From assembly GCF_900177665.1 (NCBI RefSeq), contig NZ_FXAW01000007.1, positions 186,001 to 250,000 on the forward strand: 64,000 nt of DNA. The letters are read 5' to 3'. The notes below the pieces were generated by a model. The model was not told the DNA's origin. It did not search any database and saw only the letters and a list, made by a program, of their open reading frames with translations. This stretch comes from Marivirga sericea. GTDB lineage: Bacteria > Bacteroidota > Bacteroidia > Cytophagales > Cyclobacteriaceae. This document shows, piece after piece, positions 1 through 8,892 of this stretch. A program made the translations under genes and the position numbers. Numbering within the stretch: the stretch's first letter is position 1; the number at the start of each line of letters is the position of its first letter.

Positions 1-354
1 TATGGGCAAAAGGGCATCATAACTACTCACAGGTCGCACATTGGCAAAAAGTCCTAAATTTTTACGCATCTTCAATAATCCCTGCTCAGGTCGAACTTTT
101 GCGTTTGGATCATTATCATATTTAGGATCGCCTATGGCACCAAATAAAATAGCATCTGCTGATTTGCAACTTTCCTCCGTAGCTTCCGGAAAAGGATTCC
201 CTGTAGCATCAATTGCTGCAGCCCCAATTAATGATTCAGCATATTTAAACTGATGACCAAAAGTTTCAGCAACTGCATTCAAGGCTTTCACTGCCTCAGC
301 TGTTACTTCAGGACCAATTCCGTCTCCGGCCAATATTGCTATGTTTTTATTCAT
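1..354 (-). CDS. leuB: 3-isopropylmalate dehydrogenase, N-terminal part (cut by window edge)
   Basis: Third enzyme of leucine synthesis: NAD-dependent oxidative decarboxylation of 3-isopropylmalate in the cytoplasm. About 118 residues are present. The N-terminus reads [17 protein letters not shown], the nucleotide-binding start of the isocitrate/isopropylmalate dehydrogenase family. It is followed by the [11 protein letters not shown] and [20 protein letters not shown] segments that are typical of LeuB. The ATG at 354 lies 13 bases after the leuD stop, so it is the last visible gene of a leuA-leuC-leuD-leuB operon. The C-terminal two thirds lie outside the window. Identification is firm. Confidence 0.95.
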   Translation of the reverse strand, partial: MNKNIAILAGDGIGPEVTAEAVKALNAVAETFGHQFKYAESLIGAAAIDATGNPFPEATEESCKSADAILFGAIGDPKYDNDPNAKVRPEQGLLKMRKNLGLFANVRPVSSYDALLPI

Positions 355-367
355 ATAACTTATTCCT

Positions 368-955
368 TTAAGCTAGCGATTGCTCGTAAGCTTCGATTTC
401 ATTCTTTTTATTCAACAGAAAATCTATATCATCAAAGCCATTTTGCAGGCAATATTTCTTATAGGAGTTGATTTCAAAGCTTTCGGTTAAAGATGAACCC
501 ACCAAGCTGATTTCTTGCTCATTTAAATCAATTTGCAATTTGGCTTCCGGCCTATTCTTTAAAATTTGAAAAACTTGTGCTAAGAAATCATCTGTTACTT
601 GCACAGGCAAAAGACCATTATTTAACGCATTATTTTTAAAAATATCTGCAAAGAAACTGGATACGACTGCTTTAAAGCCATAATCCACTAGTGCCCAAGC
701 TGCATGTTCCCTGCTGGATCCACAGCCAAAGTTCCTTCCTGCCACTAAAACATCTCCTTTATTACCAGCCTGATTCAATACAAATTCAGGATTGGGAGAA
801 CCATCTTCAAAATACCGCCAGTCGCGGAAGAGGTTCTCACCGAACCCTTCGCGGCTGACGGATTTCAGGAAACGAGCGGGAATAATCTGGTCGGTATCTA
901 CATCCTCATAAGGAAGCAGTACAGCCTGACTATTTAATGTGTTAAACTTTTCCAT
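368..955 (-). CDS. leuD: 3-isopropylmalate dehydratase small subunit
   Basis: Small (swivel) subunit of isopropylmalate isomerase, which pairs with LeuC to convert 2- to 3-isopropylmalate. It has 195 residues, the normal length for LeuD. Visible family marks are the [13 protein letters not shown] segment near residue 20 and [14 protein letters not shown] near residue 80, the substrate-binding loop. It sits between leuC (113-base gap containing a small hairpin) and leuB (13-base gap) on the same strand. The start ATG at 955 gives the usual short N-terminus (MEKFNTLNS). Confidence 0.96.
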   Translation of the reverse strand: MEKFNTLNSQAVLLPYEDVDTDQIIPARFLKSVSREGFGENLFRDWRYFEDGSPNPEFVLNQAGNKGDVLVAGRNFGCGSSREHAAWALVDYGFKAVVSSFFADIFKNNALNNGLLPVQVTDDFLAQVFQILKNRPEAKLQIDLNEQEISLVGSSLTESFEINSYKKYCLQNGFDDIDFLLNKKNEIEAYEQSLA

Positions 956-1030
956 ACTATGTTATGCTTCTACTTTCATGTGTTTAATGTTTGTTTTTAA
1001 CTGCCACATGGAATTCCCATAAATCTATTC

Positions 1031-1055
1031 ATCCCTAGGTTGGTAAATTAGGGAT
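1031..1055. other. Small inverted repeat in the leuC-leuD gap
   Basis: ATCCCTA and TAGGGAT arms of 7 bp with an 11-base loop lie in the only sizeable gap of the leu operon. There is no T-run after it, so it is not a good terminator. It could be an RNA processing or stability element, or chance. Confidence 0.35.
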
Positions 1056-1068
1056 TCTAAATTTATGT

Positions 1069-2463
1069 TCATTTCATTAATTCCCTCACATCCGAAATTT
1101 TACCTGAAAGTGCAGACGCTGCCGCAGTCAAAGGACTCGCCAATAAAGTTCTGGCACCTTGTCCTTGTCTTCCTTCAAAATTCCTATTAGATGTACTTAC
1201 ACAATATTTTCCTTTCGGCACTTTATCCTCATTCATGCCCAAGCAGGCCGAACAGCCCGGTTGTCTTAATTCGAACCCTGCTGCTTCCAATATTTTATCT
1301 AAGCCCTCAGCTCTGGCTTGTTTTTCTACTTGTCTTGAGCCCGGTACAATCATCGCTTGCACATGATCTGCCTTCTTCTTGCCTTTTACCAAATCAGCTA
1401 CTAAACGCAAATCTTCAATTCTACTGTTCGTGCAACTTCCGATGAAAACGTAATCTACATGATGACCTAGTAATTGCTTTCCGCCTTCCAAATCCATGTA
1501 TTTCAGTGATTTTTCAAGACCGGAAGTGGTTTTTCCATTTGGAGCAGGAATATCTTTAGTAATACCGATTCCCATTCCAGGATTAGTACCATAAGTAATC
1601 ATTGGCTCAATTTCTTCCGCATTGAAATAATATTCCAAATCAAACTGAGCATCATCATCTGATTTCAAAGATTTCCATTCGGCTACTTTTCTATCCCATT
1701 TTTCGCCCTTAGGTACAAAAGGCCTTGATTTCAAATATTCAAAAGTGGTTTCATCCGGAGCAATTAATCCTCCTCTAGCTCCCATTTCAATGCTCATATT
1801 GCAAATTGTCATGCGGGCTTCCATTGATAGTTTTTCAATGGTAGAACCACAAAATTCAATAAAATGTCCTGTTCCGCCTGCTGCCGTTAGCTTTGAAATG
1901 ATATGTAAAACGATATCTTTAGAAACTACTCCAGGATTTAATTCACCATCCACTTGAATTTTTAATGTTTTAGGCTTTTTCTGCAATACGCATTGTGTCG
2001 CCAGTACTTGTTCTACTTCACTTGTTCCAATTCCGAATGCAATGTTTCCGAAAGCACCGTGAGTAGAAGTGTGGCTATCACCACATACTATTGTCATGCC
2101 TGGTTGCGTAATTCCTAATTCAGGGCCTATCACATGTACTATTCCTTGATAAGGATGACCTAAGCCGTATAATTCCACCCCAAAATCATTACAATTCTTA
2201 ATTAATGTTTCTACCTGGTGACGAGATAGGGCATCTTTGATAGGTAAATGCTGATTTTCGGTGGGTACATTGTGATCTGCAGTCGCAACGGTTTGTTCAG
2301 GTCTGAAAACAGGAATTCCCCTCGCTTTCAAGCCTGAAAAAGCCTGAGGACTGGTCACTTCATGGATGAAATGTTTATCTATGTAGAGAACCTGCGGACC
2401 ATCCTCAACTGAATGAACCACATGTTTATCCCAAATTTTATCAAATAATGTTTTTGCTGACAT
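1069..2463 (-). CDS. leuC: 3-isopropylmalate dehydratase large subunit
   Basis: Large, iron-sulfur subunit of isopropylmalate isomerase (aconitase family), 464 residues, full length. The cluster ligands are visible: Cys in [13 protein letters not shown] and the pair in [22 protein letters not shown] is the conserved aconitase loop. It lies 15 bases downstream of leuA and is clearly in the same operon. It works with LeuD in the cytoplasm. No oddity was seen. Confidence 0.97.
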   Translation of the reverse strand: MSAKTLFDKIWDKHVVHSVEDGPQVLYIDKHFIHEVTSPQAFSGLKARGIPVFRPEQTVATADHNVPTENQHLPIKDALSRHQVETLIKNCNDFGVELYGLGHPYQGIVHVIGPELGITQPGMTIVCGDSHTSTHGAFGNIAFGIGTSEVEQVLATQCVLQKKPKTLKIQVDGELNPGVVSKDIVLHIISKLTAAGGTGHFIEFCGSTIEKLSMEARMTICNMSIEMGARGGLIAPDETTFEYLKSRPFVPKGEKWDRKVAEWKSLKSDDDAQFDLEYYFNAEEIEPMITYGTNPGMGIGITKDIPAPNGKTTSGLEKSLKYMDLEGGKQLLGHHVDYVFIGSCTNSRIEDLRLVADLVKGKKKADHVQAMIVPGSRQVEKQARAEGLDKILEAAGFELRQPGCSACLGMNEDKVPKGKYCVSTSNRNFEGRQGQGARTLLASPLTAAASALSGKISDVRELMK

Positions 2464-2478
2464 TTTTTTAGCTGAAAT

Positions 2479-3639
2479 TTATTTGAATACTACTTCATGG
2501 TTTTTCACCAAATACTTTAAATCTTTATCTTCCACCACATTAATGCGGTCTGCTAATTCACAAAAATGTTGATACGTTTCTTCCAGTTCTTCTTTTCCTA
2601 GATGGACTCCTAACTCAATCAATCTGAAATTCAAGGCTGCCCTACCACTTCTAGCTGTCAGAATAATACTTGATTTATTGACGCCTACTTCATAAGGATC
2701 TATGATTTCGTAATTATCTCTGTTCTTGATAACTCCATCTTGGTGAATTCCAGAGGAATGAGAAAATGCATTAGAACCAACAACTGCCTTGTTAGCTTGA
2801 ACCGGCATGCACATGGTTTGTGAAACCATCTGACTTATCGGGAAAAGTAGTTGTGTGTTAATTCCAGTTTCCAAAGCTAACTCAGGATGCTTCTTTATCA
2901 CCATAACGACTTCCTCTAGAGAAGTATTTCCTGCTCTTTCGCCAATTCCGTTGATGGTACACTCAATTTGCCCAGCTCCATTTTTGATGGCTGCTATGCT
3001 GTTGGCCGTTGCCAATCCCAAATCATTATGACAATGAGCAGAGATGGTAGCATTTTCAATTCCTTTGACATGATCTATCAAATATTTGATTTTGGCACCG
3101 TACTCTTCTGGCAAACAAAAGCCAGTTGTATCGGGAATATTAACCACTTTTGCACCAGCTGCAATGGCAACTTCTATCACTTGCGCTAAAAACTCGTTGG
3201 AAGTTCTTCCTGCGTCTTCAGCATAGAATTCAACTTCATCTACAAAAGAGCGGGCATGTGTAACACATTCATGAGCCTTCTCTAAAACTTGCTCTCTTGT
3301 GAAATTCAGTTTTGTGAAAACATGTTGATCCGATGTTCCTAATCCTGTATGAATTCGAGGTCTTGCAGCACCTTCAAGTGCACGGGCCGCCACTTCAATA
3401 TCATTTTTTACTGCTCGAGATAAGGCACAAATAGATGAATTTTTGATTTCCTTTGATAAGAGACGCACAGACTCAAAATCACCCGGTGACGATATAGGAA
3501 AGCCCGATTCTATTACATCAACTCCTAAGGCTTCAAGCTCCTTGGCAATCTTCAGCTTTTCATTCTTGCTTAAGCCACAACCGGGAACTTGCTCTCCGTC
3601 TCTTAAAGTGGTGTCAAAAATCGCTATCCTACGTGCCAT
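2479..3639 (-). CDS. leuA: 2-isopropylmalate synthase, short form without regulatory domain
   Basis: Condenses acetyl-CoA with 2-oxoisovalerate, the first committed step of leucine synthesis. The [12 protein letters not shown] start, the [13 protein letters not shown] metal-binding motif and [14 protein letters not shown] are those of the HMGL-like TIM barrel (DRE-TIM family). At 386 residues it lacks the roughly 120-residue C-terminal allosteric domain of the enterobacterial enzyme (about 520 aa). It should therefore not show classical leucine feedback, or it is controlled otherwise. Position at the head of a leuACDB operon argues for isopropylmalate rather than citramalate or homocitrate synthase, though sequence alone does not fully exclude the latter two. 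It is divergent from the gene at 3796. Confidence 0.88.
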   Translation of the reverse strand: MARRIAIFDTTLRDGEQVPGCGLSKNEKLKIAKELEALGVDVIESGFPISSPGDFESVRLLSKEIKNSSICALSRAVKNDIEVAARALEGAARPRIHTGLGTSDQHVFTKLNFTREQVLEKAHECVTHARSFVDEVEFYAEDAGRTSNEFLAQVIEVAIAAGAKVVNIPDTTGFCLPEEYGAKIKYLIDHVKGIENATISAHCHNDLGLATANSIAAIKNGAGQIECTINGIGERAGNTSLEEVVMVIKKHPELALETGINTQLLFPISQMVSQTMCMPVQANKAVVGSNAFSHSSGIHQDGVIKNRDNYEIIDPYEVGVNKSSIILTARSGRAALNFRLIELGVHLGKEELEETYQHFCELADRINVVEDKDLKYLVKNHEVVFK

Positions 3640-3795
3640 ATATCAATTTTTTTATGGTTTAAATCTTTCGAAAAACTAATGTAAGAGGATCGAAGAGCGT
3701 ATGTAATGCCAAATATTTTTGTAATTACGATTTCTATTTTTCACATTTACATATAATAACACGTAAATAAGGCTATTAAACAATTATTAATTACG

Positions 3796-5337
3796 ATGTC
3801 TAAGCAATCATCTGACCACTTATCAGATTTAATAAAATCGCTCACAAAAAGTGAAAAGCGCTATTTCCGCTTGCTATCTCAACAACAAAATGAGAGCCAA
3901 GCTAAATACATGCAGCTTTTTGATTTTTTTGAACAAAAGGAAAATTATTCAGCTGATTTGGAGGGAATCACTTTTATAAAAGCTAGTCAGATCTCCAATA
4001 TGAAGGCGCATTTAATGCAAAAGATATTGCAGGCATTACGGCAATTTGAAAGTGCAAAAAATAGTGAGATTCACATTCGTGAGATGATCGATTATGTTCA
4101 GCTGCTCTATAACAGAGGGCTTTTCCGACAAGCCTTTGATATCTTAAAAAAGGCTTATAAAAAAGTGGCTAAAACCGGAAATCTGGAATTAAAGTTGGAG
4201 CTGTTGAAATGGGAAAAGAATCTTCTAAATCAAAGTGTTGGTAGTCAATACAGTCAAAATGTACAACGTGTAATTTCAGAAGTAGAAGATGCCAATAGTA
4301 AGATTAATTTGATCAATCAGTTTACTAATCTAGCGGTAAAACTGAATTCAATCTATGTTAAAACAGGGTACATTAGGAATGATGTGCATTTAAAAGAGGT
4401 TCAGAATTTATTTTATGATGGTTTACCGCATCATGAGGAAGAAGAATTGTCTATTCATGAAAAACTAAGTCTATACAGACTATATGTGAATTACTATTAT
4501 TTCTTAGAAGAGATGGATTTTGGGTATAAATATGCCCTAAAATGGCTGCAGCTGTATGACCAACATCCTGATTTAAAAAACAGCCAACTAAATGACTATT
4601 TGAGTGCAATCAATCAGGTAATGATAGCAGAATATAAACTATTCTTCTACAAGAACTTTCTAAAATCACGGGAACGCCTGCATGCTTTGAATGAGCAGAT
4701 GCAAAAATCCGTCAATGAAAATATTCGCAACAGACTCGTTAAATATGTTTATGTGCATGAATTTAATAGGATATTCATGCTGGGGAAATTCAATTTGGGT
4801 GTAAAGTTACTGCAAAAGCTAAGTCCGGATTTGGAAAGTTTTATTCAGCGCTCCGATGAGCATTCCCGAATAATATTGTTCTACAAGATTGCCTGCCTTT
4901 ATTTTGGAGACAGTCAGTACCATAAAGCCTTGGAATGGCTAAATCGAGTGCAACAAGATGAAAAAACTGATTTAAGAGAAGATATCCACTCTTTTGCTAA
5001 AATCTTAAGTTTGATTGCACACTATGAGCTCGGGAATATGGAAGTAATAGATTATTATATCCGCTCGACTTATCGTTTTCTTTTAAAGAAAGGTGAACTG
5101 CATCTATTCCAGAAATACATCATGCGCTTTCTAAGAAAACTAGCTGGGGAATTTAGAGAAGAAGAGTTGATCCCTGAATTTAGAAAGCTTTTGAATAATC
5201 TTGAGCCTTTGCAAGATATCAGATACGAGAAAAGGTCTTTTATTTATTTTGATATTATTGCGTGGCTGGAAAGTAAAATTATGGGGATTAGTGTACAAAA
5301 CAGGATACAAGAAAGGGCTAGGGAGAAGATGAGGTGA
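3796..5337 (+). CDS. Uncharacterised all-helical cytoplasmic protein
   Basis: 513 residues with no signal peptide or membrane segment. The N-terminus (LIKSLTKSEKRYFRLL) and the following stretches are strongly amphipathic and Tyr/Leu rich, with a repeat-like spacing reminiscent of TPR or other alpha-solenoid proteins. No clean TPR consensus can be assigned by eye. It is transcribed away from the leu operon across a 156-base shared upstream region. I recognise the opening segment as something seen in many Bacteroidota proteins of unknown function. A scaffold or interaction role is a guess from fold type only. Confidence 0.75.
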   Translation: MSKQSSDHLSDLIKSLTKSEKRYFRLLSQQQNESQAKYMQLFDFFEQKENYSADLEGITFIKASQISNMKAHLMQKILQALRQFESAKNSEIHIREMIDYVQLLYNRGLFRQAFDILKKAYKKVAKTGNLELKLELLKWEKNLLNQSVGSQYSQNVQRVISEVEDANSKINLINQFTNLAVKLNSIYVKTGYIRNDVHLKEVQNLFYDGLPHHEEEELSIHEKLSLYRLYVNYYYFLEEMDFGYKYALKWLQLYDQHPDLKNSQLNDYLSAINQVMIAEYKLFFYKNFLKSRERLHALNEQMQKSVNENIRNRLVKYVYVHEFNRIFMLGKFNLGVKLLQKLSPDLESFIQRSDEHSRIILFYKIACLYFGDSQYHKALEWLNRVQQDEKTDLREDIHSFAKILSLIAHYELGNMEVIDYYIRSTYRFLLKKGELHLFQKYIMRFLRKLAGEFREEELIPEFRKLLNNLEPLQDIRYEKRSFIYFDIIAWLESKIMGISVQNRIQERAREKMR

Positions 5338-5480
5338 AATTATTTTCATAATTATTTTTAGTACTTCTAACATTTTCTTCTCAAACTATTTCTCGAATCC
5401 TTTTTTCTACTTTATACAAAAAGACAGCAGACAATGATGCTACTTTCTCAGATGGACTATAACCAGCTAAAGCTGGATAC

Positions 5481-5666
5481 TTAACCACAAAAGAAATGGA
5501 AGAAAACAAAAGACAGCCAAAGGCTGTTTAATCCTGCCCACCACCTTATATATAGCAAGGATATTTTGTTATTTCTATTTATGAGTCAATTGGAAAAATG
5601 AAATGTCATTACAGCTAAAAATAATCTTCATTATTTTCTTTGTGTTCTTTGTGACTTTGTGGTTAA
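5481..5666. repeat. Intergenic element bounded by an 11-bp inverted repeat
   Basis: TTAACCACAAA at 5481-5491 is the exact inverse of TTTGTGGTTAA at 5656-5666, in a 381-base stretch with no gene (5338-5718). Around it are several mini-palindromes (CAGCTAAAGCTG, CAGCCAAAGGCTG, AGCCTTCGGCT). No ORF of note was found. It may be a small non-autonomous (MITE-like) or REP-type element, but no flanking target duplication is obvious. Confidence 0.4.
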
Positions 5667-5718
5667 AGTCAATCAGCCTTCGGCTGTAGAACATTTTGGT
5701 ATGGCTAAAGTATTTACT

Positions 5719-5925
5719 TTAATCAAACTCATAAAAGTGCTTTTCAAAAGTTTTTCCGCTGTGTTCACCATCTCTCAACACTTTATAAACCATCCAGATC
5801 ACAGCTATAGGAGATATACTAAAAATAGCCGCTATTAAAGGATATGGAAAATTAAAAGCTACAGCTACTATGTAAAAAAATAGTAGAAAGGTTACGAGGC
5901 TTAAAGGAAATATCAGCTTGTCCAT
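5719..5925 (-). CDS. Small membrane protein next to the truncated hemoglobin
   Basis: 68 residues. Two hydrophobic helices occupy about residues 5-25 and 30-48, followed by a polar tail (KVLRDGEHSGKTFEKHFYEFD). Small proteins with this tail pattern are familiar in Bacteroidota. It lies 31 bases downstream of the truncated hemoglobin on the same strand, so it is probably co-transcribed with it and may work in the same low-oxygen or nitrosative-stress response. Function is unknown. Confidence 0.7.
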   Translation of the reverse strand: MDKLIFPLSLVTFLLFFYIVAVAFNFPYPLIAAIFSISPIAVIWMVYKVLRDGEHSGKTFEKHFYEFD

Positions 5926-5956
5926 ACTATTTAAACCGATATTGAAATGTAATTGT

Positions 5957-6340
5957 TTAGCTTCTAGCCTCTTCCATTTTAAAAAGCATTAATCTGCCAA
6001 TTGTGCTTGCCCGTGTTTTGGCTTCTTTGGCGGTAGCACCTTCAAAAAGTTCATCTACAGTTTCAAACCACAATTCCAGCCATCGGTCAAAATGCTCTTT
6101 TTGCAATGGCTCTTTTTCATTTAAAGCAAAATGCTTATCCATTGGATTGCGCTTATATTCGGTAGTTCCCAATAAAACTGACGACCAAAAGTCATACATT
6201 ATAGGCATATGGGCAGGTACATCCAGTTTAGCGACTTCAGTAAAAATATAGCCGATAGTCTCGTCTTTCAGTACTTTTTCATAAAAGCTATCGACTAATA
6301 ATTGAATGTCTTCTTTTTGGGTAAGGTCTTTTTTGGGCAT
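5957..6340 (-). CDS. Group III truncated hemoglobin
   Basis: 127-residue heme protein resembling Campylobacter Ctb. Tyr20 in DSFYEKV fits TyrB10. His70 in MDKHFALN fits the proximal F8 histidine. Trp in HFDRWLELW fits the conserved G-helix tryptophan. Family members bind oxygen and nitric oxide in the cytoplasm and are linked to microaerobic or nitrosative conditions. A perfect FNR-type dyad lies about 63 bases upstream of its start (6403-6416), which supports oxygen-dependent expression. hemN is upstream on the same strand but is separated by 173 bases. Confidence 0.93.
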   Translation of the reverse strand: MPKKDLTQKEDIQLLVDSFYEKVLKDETIGYIFTEVAKLDVPAHMPIMYDFWSSVLLGTTEYKRNPMDKHFALNEKEPLQKEHFDRWLELWFETVDELFEGATAKEAKTRASTIGRLMLFKMEEARS

Positions 6341-6402
6341 AGAATTCCTTTTTATGATTAGACGGATAAAATTGTCTTATCGTTTTTTTGATATTTTAAC
6401 CT

Positions 6403-6416
6403 TTGATTAAAATCAA
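6403..6416 (-). promoter_or_regulatory. FNR/CRP-family operator upstream of truncated hemoglobin
   Basis: TTGATTAAAATCAA matches the FNR consensus TTGAT-N4-ATCAA at all ten defined positions. It lies between the hemN stop and the truncated hemoglobin start, with its centre about 69 bases before the ATG. A -7 element near 6370-6380 on the minus strand is only a partial match. No regulator gene is in the window. Confidence 0.7.
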
Positions 6417-6420
6417 CAGA

Positions 6421-6438
6421 TTCCTGCCTGCGCAGGAA
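6421..6438. repeat. REP-like palindrome
   Basis: TTCCTGC-CTGC-GCAGGAA, 7-bp arms followed by ATGACG. This is the form of a widespread bacterial intergenic palindrome. It sits directly beside the FNR-type dyad, downstream of hemN. Confidence 0.5.
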
Positions 6439-6513
6439 TGACGCACCGATGAGAGCAAGTAGGTTACTACTGCATAACTCTAATTTTAATTTAAGTCTAA
6501 AGTTAAATAAAAC

Positions 6514-7866
6514 TCAAATACTCTGACTAAACTGAGGCTTATCAGAATTCTGCTTCAATTTTGGATCAAAGAGACTACAAATATTTCTAACAAAAAGCAT
6601 TCCTTCTTCTGTTACTTTTAGGGCGTAATCTCCCATTTCCAATAAACAATCTTTTTGCATTTCTTCCAGCTCATCTTGGGCTTCTTCCCGTAATTGCATG
6701 GCTAAAGAACTCTTATTAAACTCAACAGATCCTTTGCAGATAATTTGATTTATTAAATTGGCTGCTATCTGCTCCTCTTCTGTTAAATAATGCCCAACAA
6801 TTAAAGGTAATTCATTATTCAGGACTGCCGTCTGATATTTTTCCACTCCTTTTTCATTTTGAACAAATGCTGAACCTGTTGCACTTATAGCAGAACATCC
6901 CAAACCAATCATCATCTGGTTTTGGTCCGTGGTGTAGCCCATGAAATTACGATTCAAATAGCCTTTTTCCTTGGCAATGGTTAATTCATCTTTTGCTAAT
7001 GCGAAGTGATCCATACCAATATTATGATAGCCCATTTCATTTAGCATTTGCTTGGCTCGAAGATACATCGCCAATTTTTCTTCTGGCTTGGGTAAATCAT
7101 CATCTTCATAACCCCTTTGCGCTTTACTCTTCCATGGAACATGGGCATAGCTATAGAGTGCAATTCTTTCTGGCTTAAACTCGCGCAATTTTTCGATATT
7201 TTCTTCAATGTTCACTAAGGTCTGAAAAGGCAATCCATAAATTAAATCATAATTTATGGATGTGTATCCCAATTCTCTTGCCCATGCAGTGGTCTTACGC
7301 ACATTTTCAATAGGTTGAATTCGGTGGATGGCTTTTTGCACTTCTAGGTTAAAATCCTGAACGCCATAGGAAACTCGATCGAAGCCTACTTGAGCCAATG
7401 TTTCCAGCTGCTCATAAGTGGTATTATTAGGATGACCTTCAAAGCTAAATGCTTTTTGCGGATGAACTACGGCTGTCTTTAAAATGGAAGATAAAAGCTT
7501 AGAAAGATTTTCAGATGAGAAGAAAGTTGGGGTACCTCCTCCAAGGTGGATATTTCTAATTACAGGTTTTTCACCTAATGCTTTAACGTAAATATGCCAT
7601 TCTGCCAATATAGCGTCTATGTAACGATCTTCGACCTTGTGGTTTTTTGTTATTCTTTTATTGCATCCGCAATAGGTACATAAGCTTTCGCAAAATGGCA
7701 GGTGTATGTAGAGACTAATACTCTTTTCTAGCTGAGAAAAGTAAACACGCTTAACTTCTTTCAACCATTGGATTTGATTTGGATTTGTAAGCTCCCAATG
7801 CGGTACTGTAGGATAGCTAGTATAACGAGGAATTGCTTTATTATATTTGATGCTTAGTTCTTTCAT
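6514..7866 (-). CDS. hemN: Oxygen-independent coproporphyrinogen III oxidase
   Basis: Radical SAM enzyme of heme synthesis that converts coproporphyrinogen III to protoporphyrinogen IX without oxygen. It has 450 residues, the usual length. The cluster-binding motif is CESLCTYCGC at residues 59-68 (C59, C63, C66 plus the C68 typical of true HemN, as opposed to HemW). It is followed by the glycine-rich HLGGGTPTF segment and by INYDLIYGLPFQT. The CGC feature favours genuine HemN over the heme chaperone HemW. It is cytoplasmic. The promoter region carries an FNR-like dyad at a class II position, which fits induction at low oxygen together with the truncated hemoglobin downstream. Confidence 0.95.
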   Translation of the reverse strand: MKELSIKYNKAIPRYTSYPTVPHWELTNPNQIQWLKEVKRVYFSQLEKSISLYIHLPFCESLCTYCGCNKRITKNHKVEDRYIDAILAEWHIYVKALGEKPVIRNIHLGGGTPTFFSSENLSKLLSSILKTAVVHPQKAFSFEGHPNNTTYEQLETLAQVGFDRVSYGVQDFNLEVQKAIHRIQPIENVRKTTAWARELGYTSINYDLIYGLPFQTLVNIEENIEKLREFKPERIALYSYAHVPWKSKAQRGYEDDDLPKPEEKLAMYLRAKQMLNEMGYHNIGMDHFALAKDELTIAKEKGYLNRNFMGYTTDQNQMMIGLGCSAISATGSAFVQNEKGVEKYQTAVLNNELPLIVGHYLTEEEQIAANLINQIICKGSVEFNKSSLAMQLREEAQDELEEMQKDCLLEMGDYALKVTEEGMLFVRNICSLFDPKLKQNSDKPQFSQSI

Positions 7867-7889
7867 TTACTTTCAATTTACTGAGAAGT

Positions 7890-7933
7890 CAAAATTAAGA
7901 TGGCCAGCATCAAAAAACACTGACTTTAATCAG
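7890..7933 (-). promoter_or_regulatory. hemN promoter with FNR-like dyad at about -40
   Basis: On the minus strand TAATTTTG (7897-7890) is an exact TAnnTTTG -7 element. Upstream, 7920-7933 reads CTGATTAAAGTCAG, a dyad matching TTGAT-N4-ATCAA at 7 of 10 positions. Its centre is about 40 bases before the expected start point, the class II activator position. No TTG is seen at the usual -33 distance, as expected for an activator-dependent promoter. A second inverted repeat, CTGAC-N9-GTCAG, lies at 7937-7955. Confidence 0.55.
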
Positions 7934-8009
7934 CTTCTGACTTGAAAAATGTCAGTTTAAGGAATGAGAATGAGATTTTACCTATCCTGTAGATAAAACT
8001 ACTTCGAGA

Positions 8010-8042
8010 TTGCGGATTCTTAGTCTCTTCTTTATATTTTTG
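8010..8042 (+). promoter_or_regulatory. Bacteroidota-type promoter of yebC
   Basis: TTG at 8010-8012, a 22-base spacer, then TATTTTTG at 8035-8042, a full TAnnTTTG match. Transcription would start near 8049. This rules out the GTG at 8010 as a start codon and supports the ATG at 8064. Confidence 0.65.
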
Positions 8043-8063
8043 CAGAAAAGAAATCAGATCATA

Positions 8064-8780
8064 ATGGGAAGAGCATTTGAATACCGTAGAGCAGCAAAAG
8101 AAAAAAGATGGGGTAAAATGTCCCGTTTATTTCCAAGATTAGGCAAAACCATTACCATGGCAGCTAAAGAGGGTGGCCCTGACCCTGAAATGAATGCGTC
8201 TTTGCGCACGGCCATCCAAAATGCCAAAGCTCAGAACATGCCAAAAGACAATATTGAGGCAGCCATAAAAAGGGCTTCAGGTTCTGAAGCGGAAGATTAT
8301 ATTGAGGTAACCTTTGAAGGAAAAGGCCCGCATGGAGTACTAATATTTATCGAATGCGCAACAGATAACAATAATCGAAGTGTAGCAAACATCAAATCTT
8401 ATTTTAATAAAGATAAAATCGGGGCAAACTTGGTCCCTAATGGCTCTTTAGAGTTTATGTTTTCAAGAACTGCTGTCTTTGAATTTGAGAAAACAGAGGA
8501 TATGGATATTGAAGAGTTGGAATTAGAACTGATCGATGCCGGCATGGAAGAAATCGAAGAGAACGAAGGTAATCTTTACGTTTATGGAGATTACAAAGAA
8601 TTCGGAAACCTTTCCAAGAAATTGGAAGAACTGAAAATAGATGTCAAAAATGCCTCTCTTAAGAGATTTGCAAACGATTCAGTAGAGTTTACAGAAGAAC
8701 AGCTAGCAGATATTGAGAAACTGATTGACAAGATTGAGGAGGATGATGATGTGCAAGCAGTATATACTAATATTGCATAA
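8064..8780 (+). CDS. yebC: YebC/PmpR (TACO1) family protein
   Basis: 238 residues starting [20 protein letters not shown], the diagnostic YebC opening. [20 protein letters not shown] and [16 protein letters not shown] follow. The family was annotated as transcriptional regulators and includes proteins with ribosome-associated roles in relieving translation pauses. The reading frame opens 18 codons earlier, but those codons overlap the promoter. The C-terminus is acidic. It is monocistronic, with a strong terminator 23 bases after the stop. Confidence 0.95.
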   Translation: MGRAFEYRRAAKEKRWGKMSRLFPRLGKTITMAAKEGGPDPEMNASLRTAIQNAKAQNMPKDNIEAAIKRASGSEAEDYIEVTFEGKGPHGVLIFIECATDNNNRSVANIKSYFNKDKIGANLVPNGSLEFMFSRTAVFEFEKTEDMDIEELELELIDAGMEEIEENEGNLYVYGDYKEFGNLSKKLEELKIDVKNASLKRFANDSVEFTEEQLADIEKLIDKIEEDDDVQAVYTNIA

Positions 8781-8802
8781 GAACCTCTTAATTTGAAAGT
8801 AT

Positions 8803-8832
8803 AAGAGCCATTAAATTTAATGGCTCTTTTTG
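8803..8832 (+). terminator. Intrinsic terminator of yebC
   Basis: A stem of AAGAGCCATTAAA against TTTAATGGCTCTT with almost no loop, followed by a T-run. Confidence 0.85.
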
Positions 8833-8892
8833 TTTTTAGTAGAAATACAAGTACTTTAAATTACAAACCACTAAGACTTTTGAAATACATAG

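Noticed and set aside
8010-8063. 18-codon N-terminal extension of YebC
   Set aside because: It overlaps a TAnnTTTG promoter, begins with GTG, and the family starts at [12 protein letters not shown].
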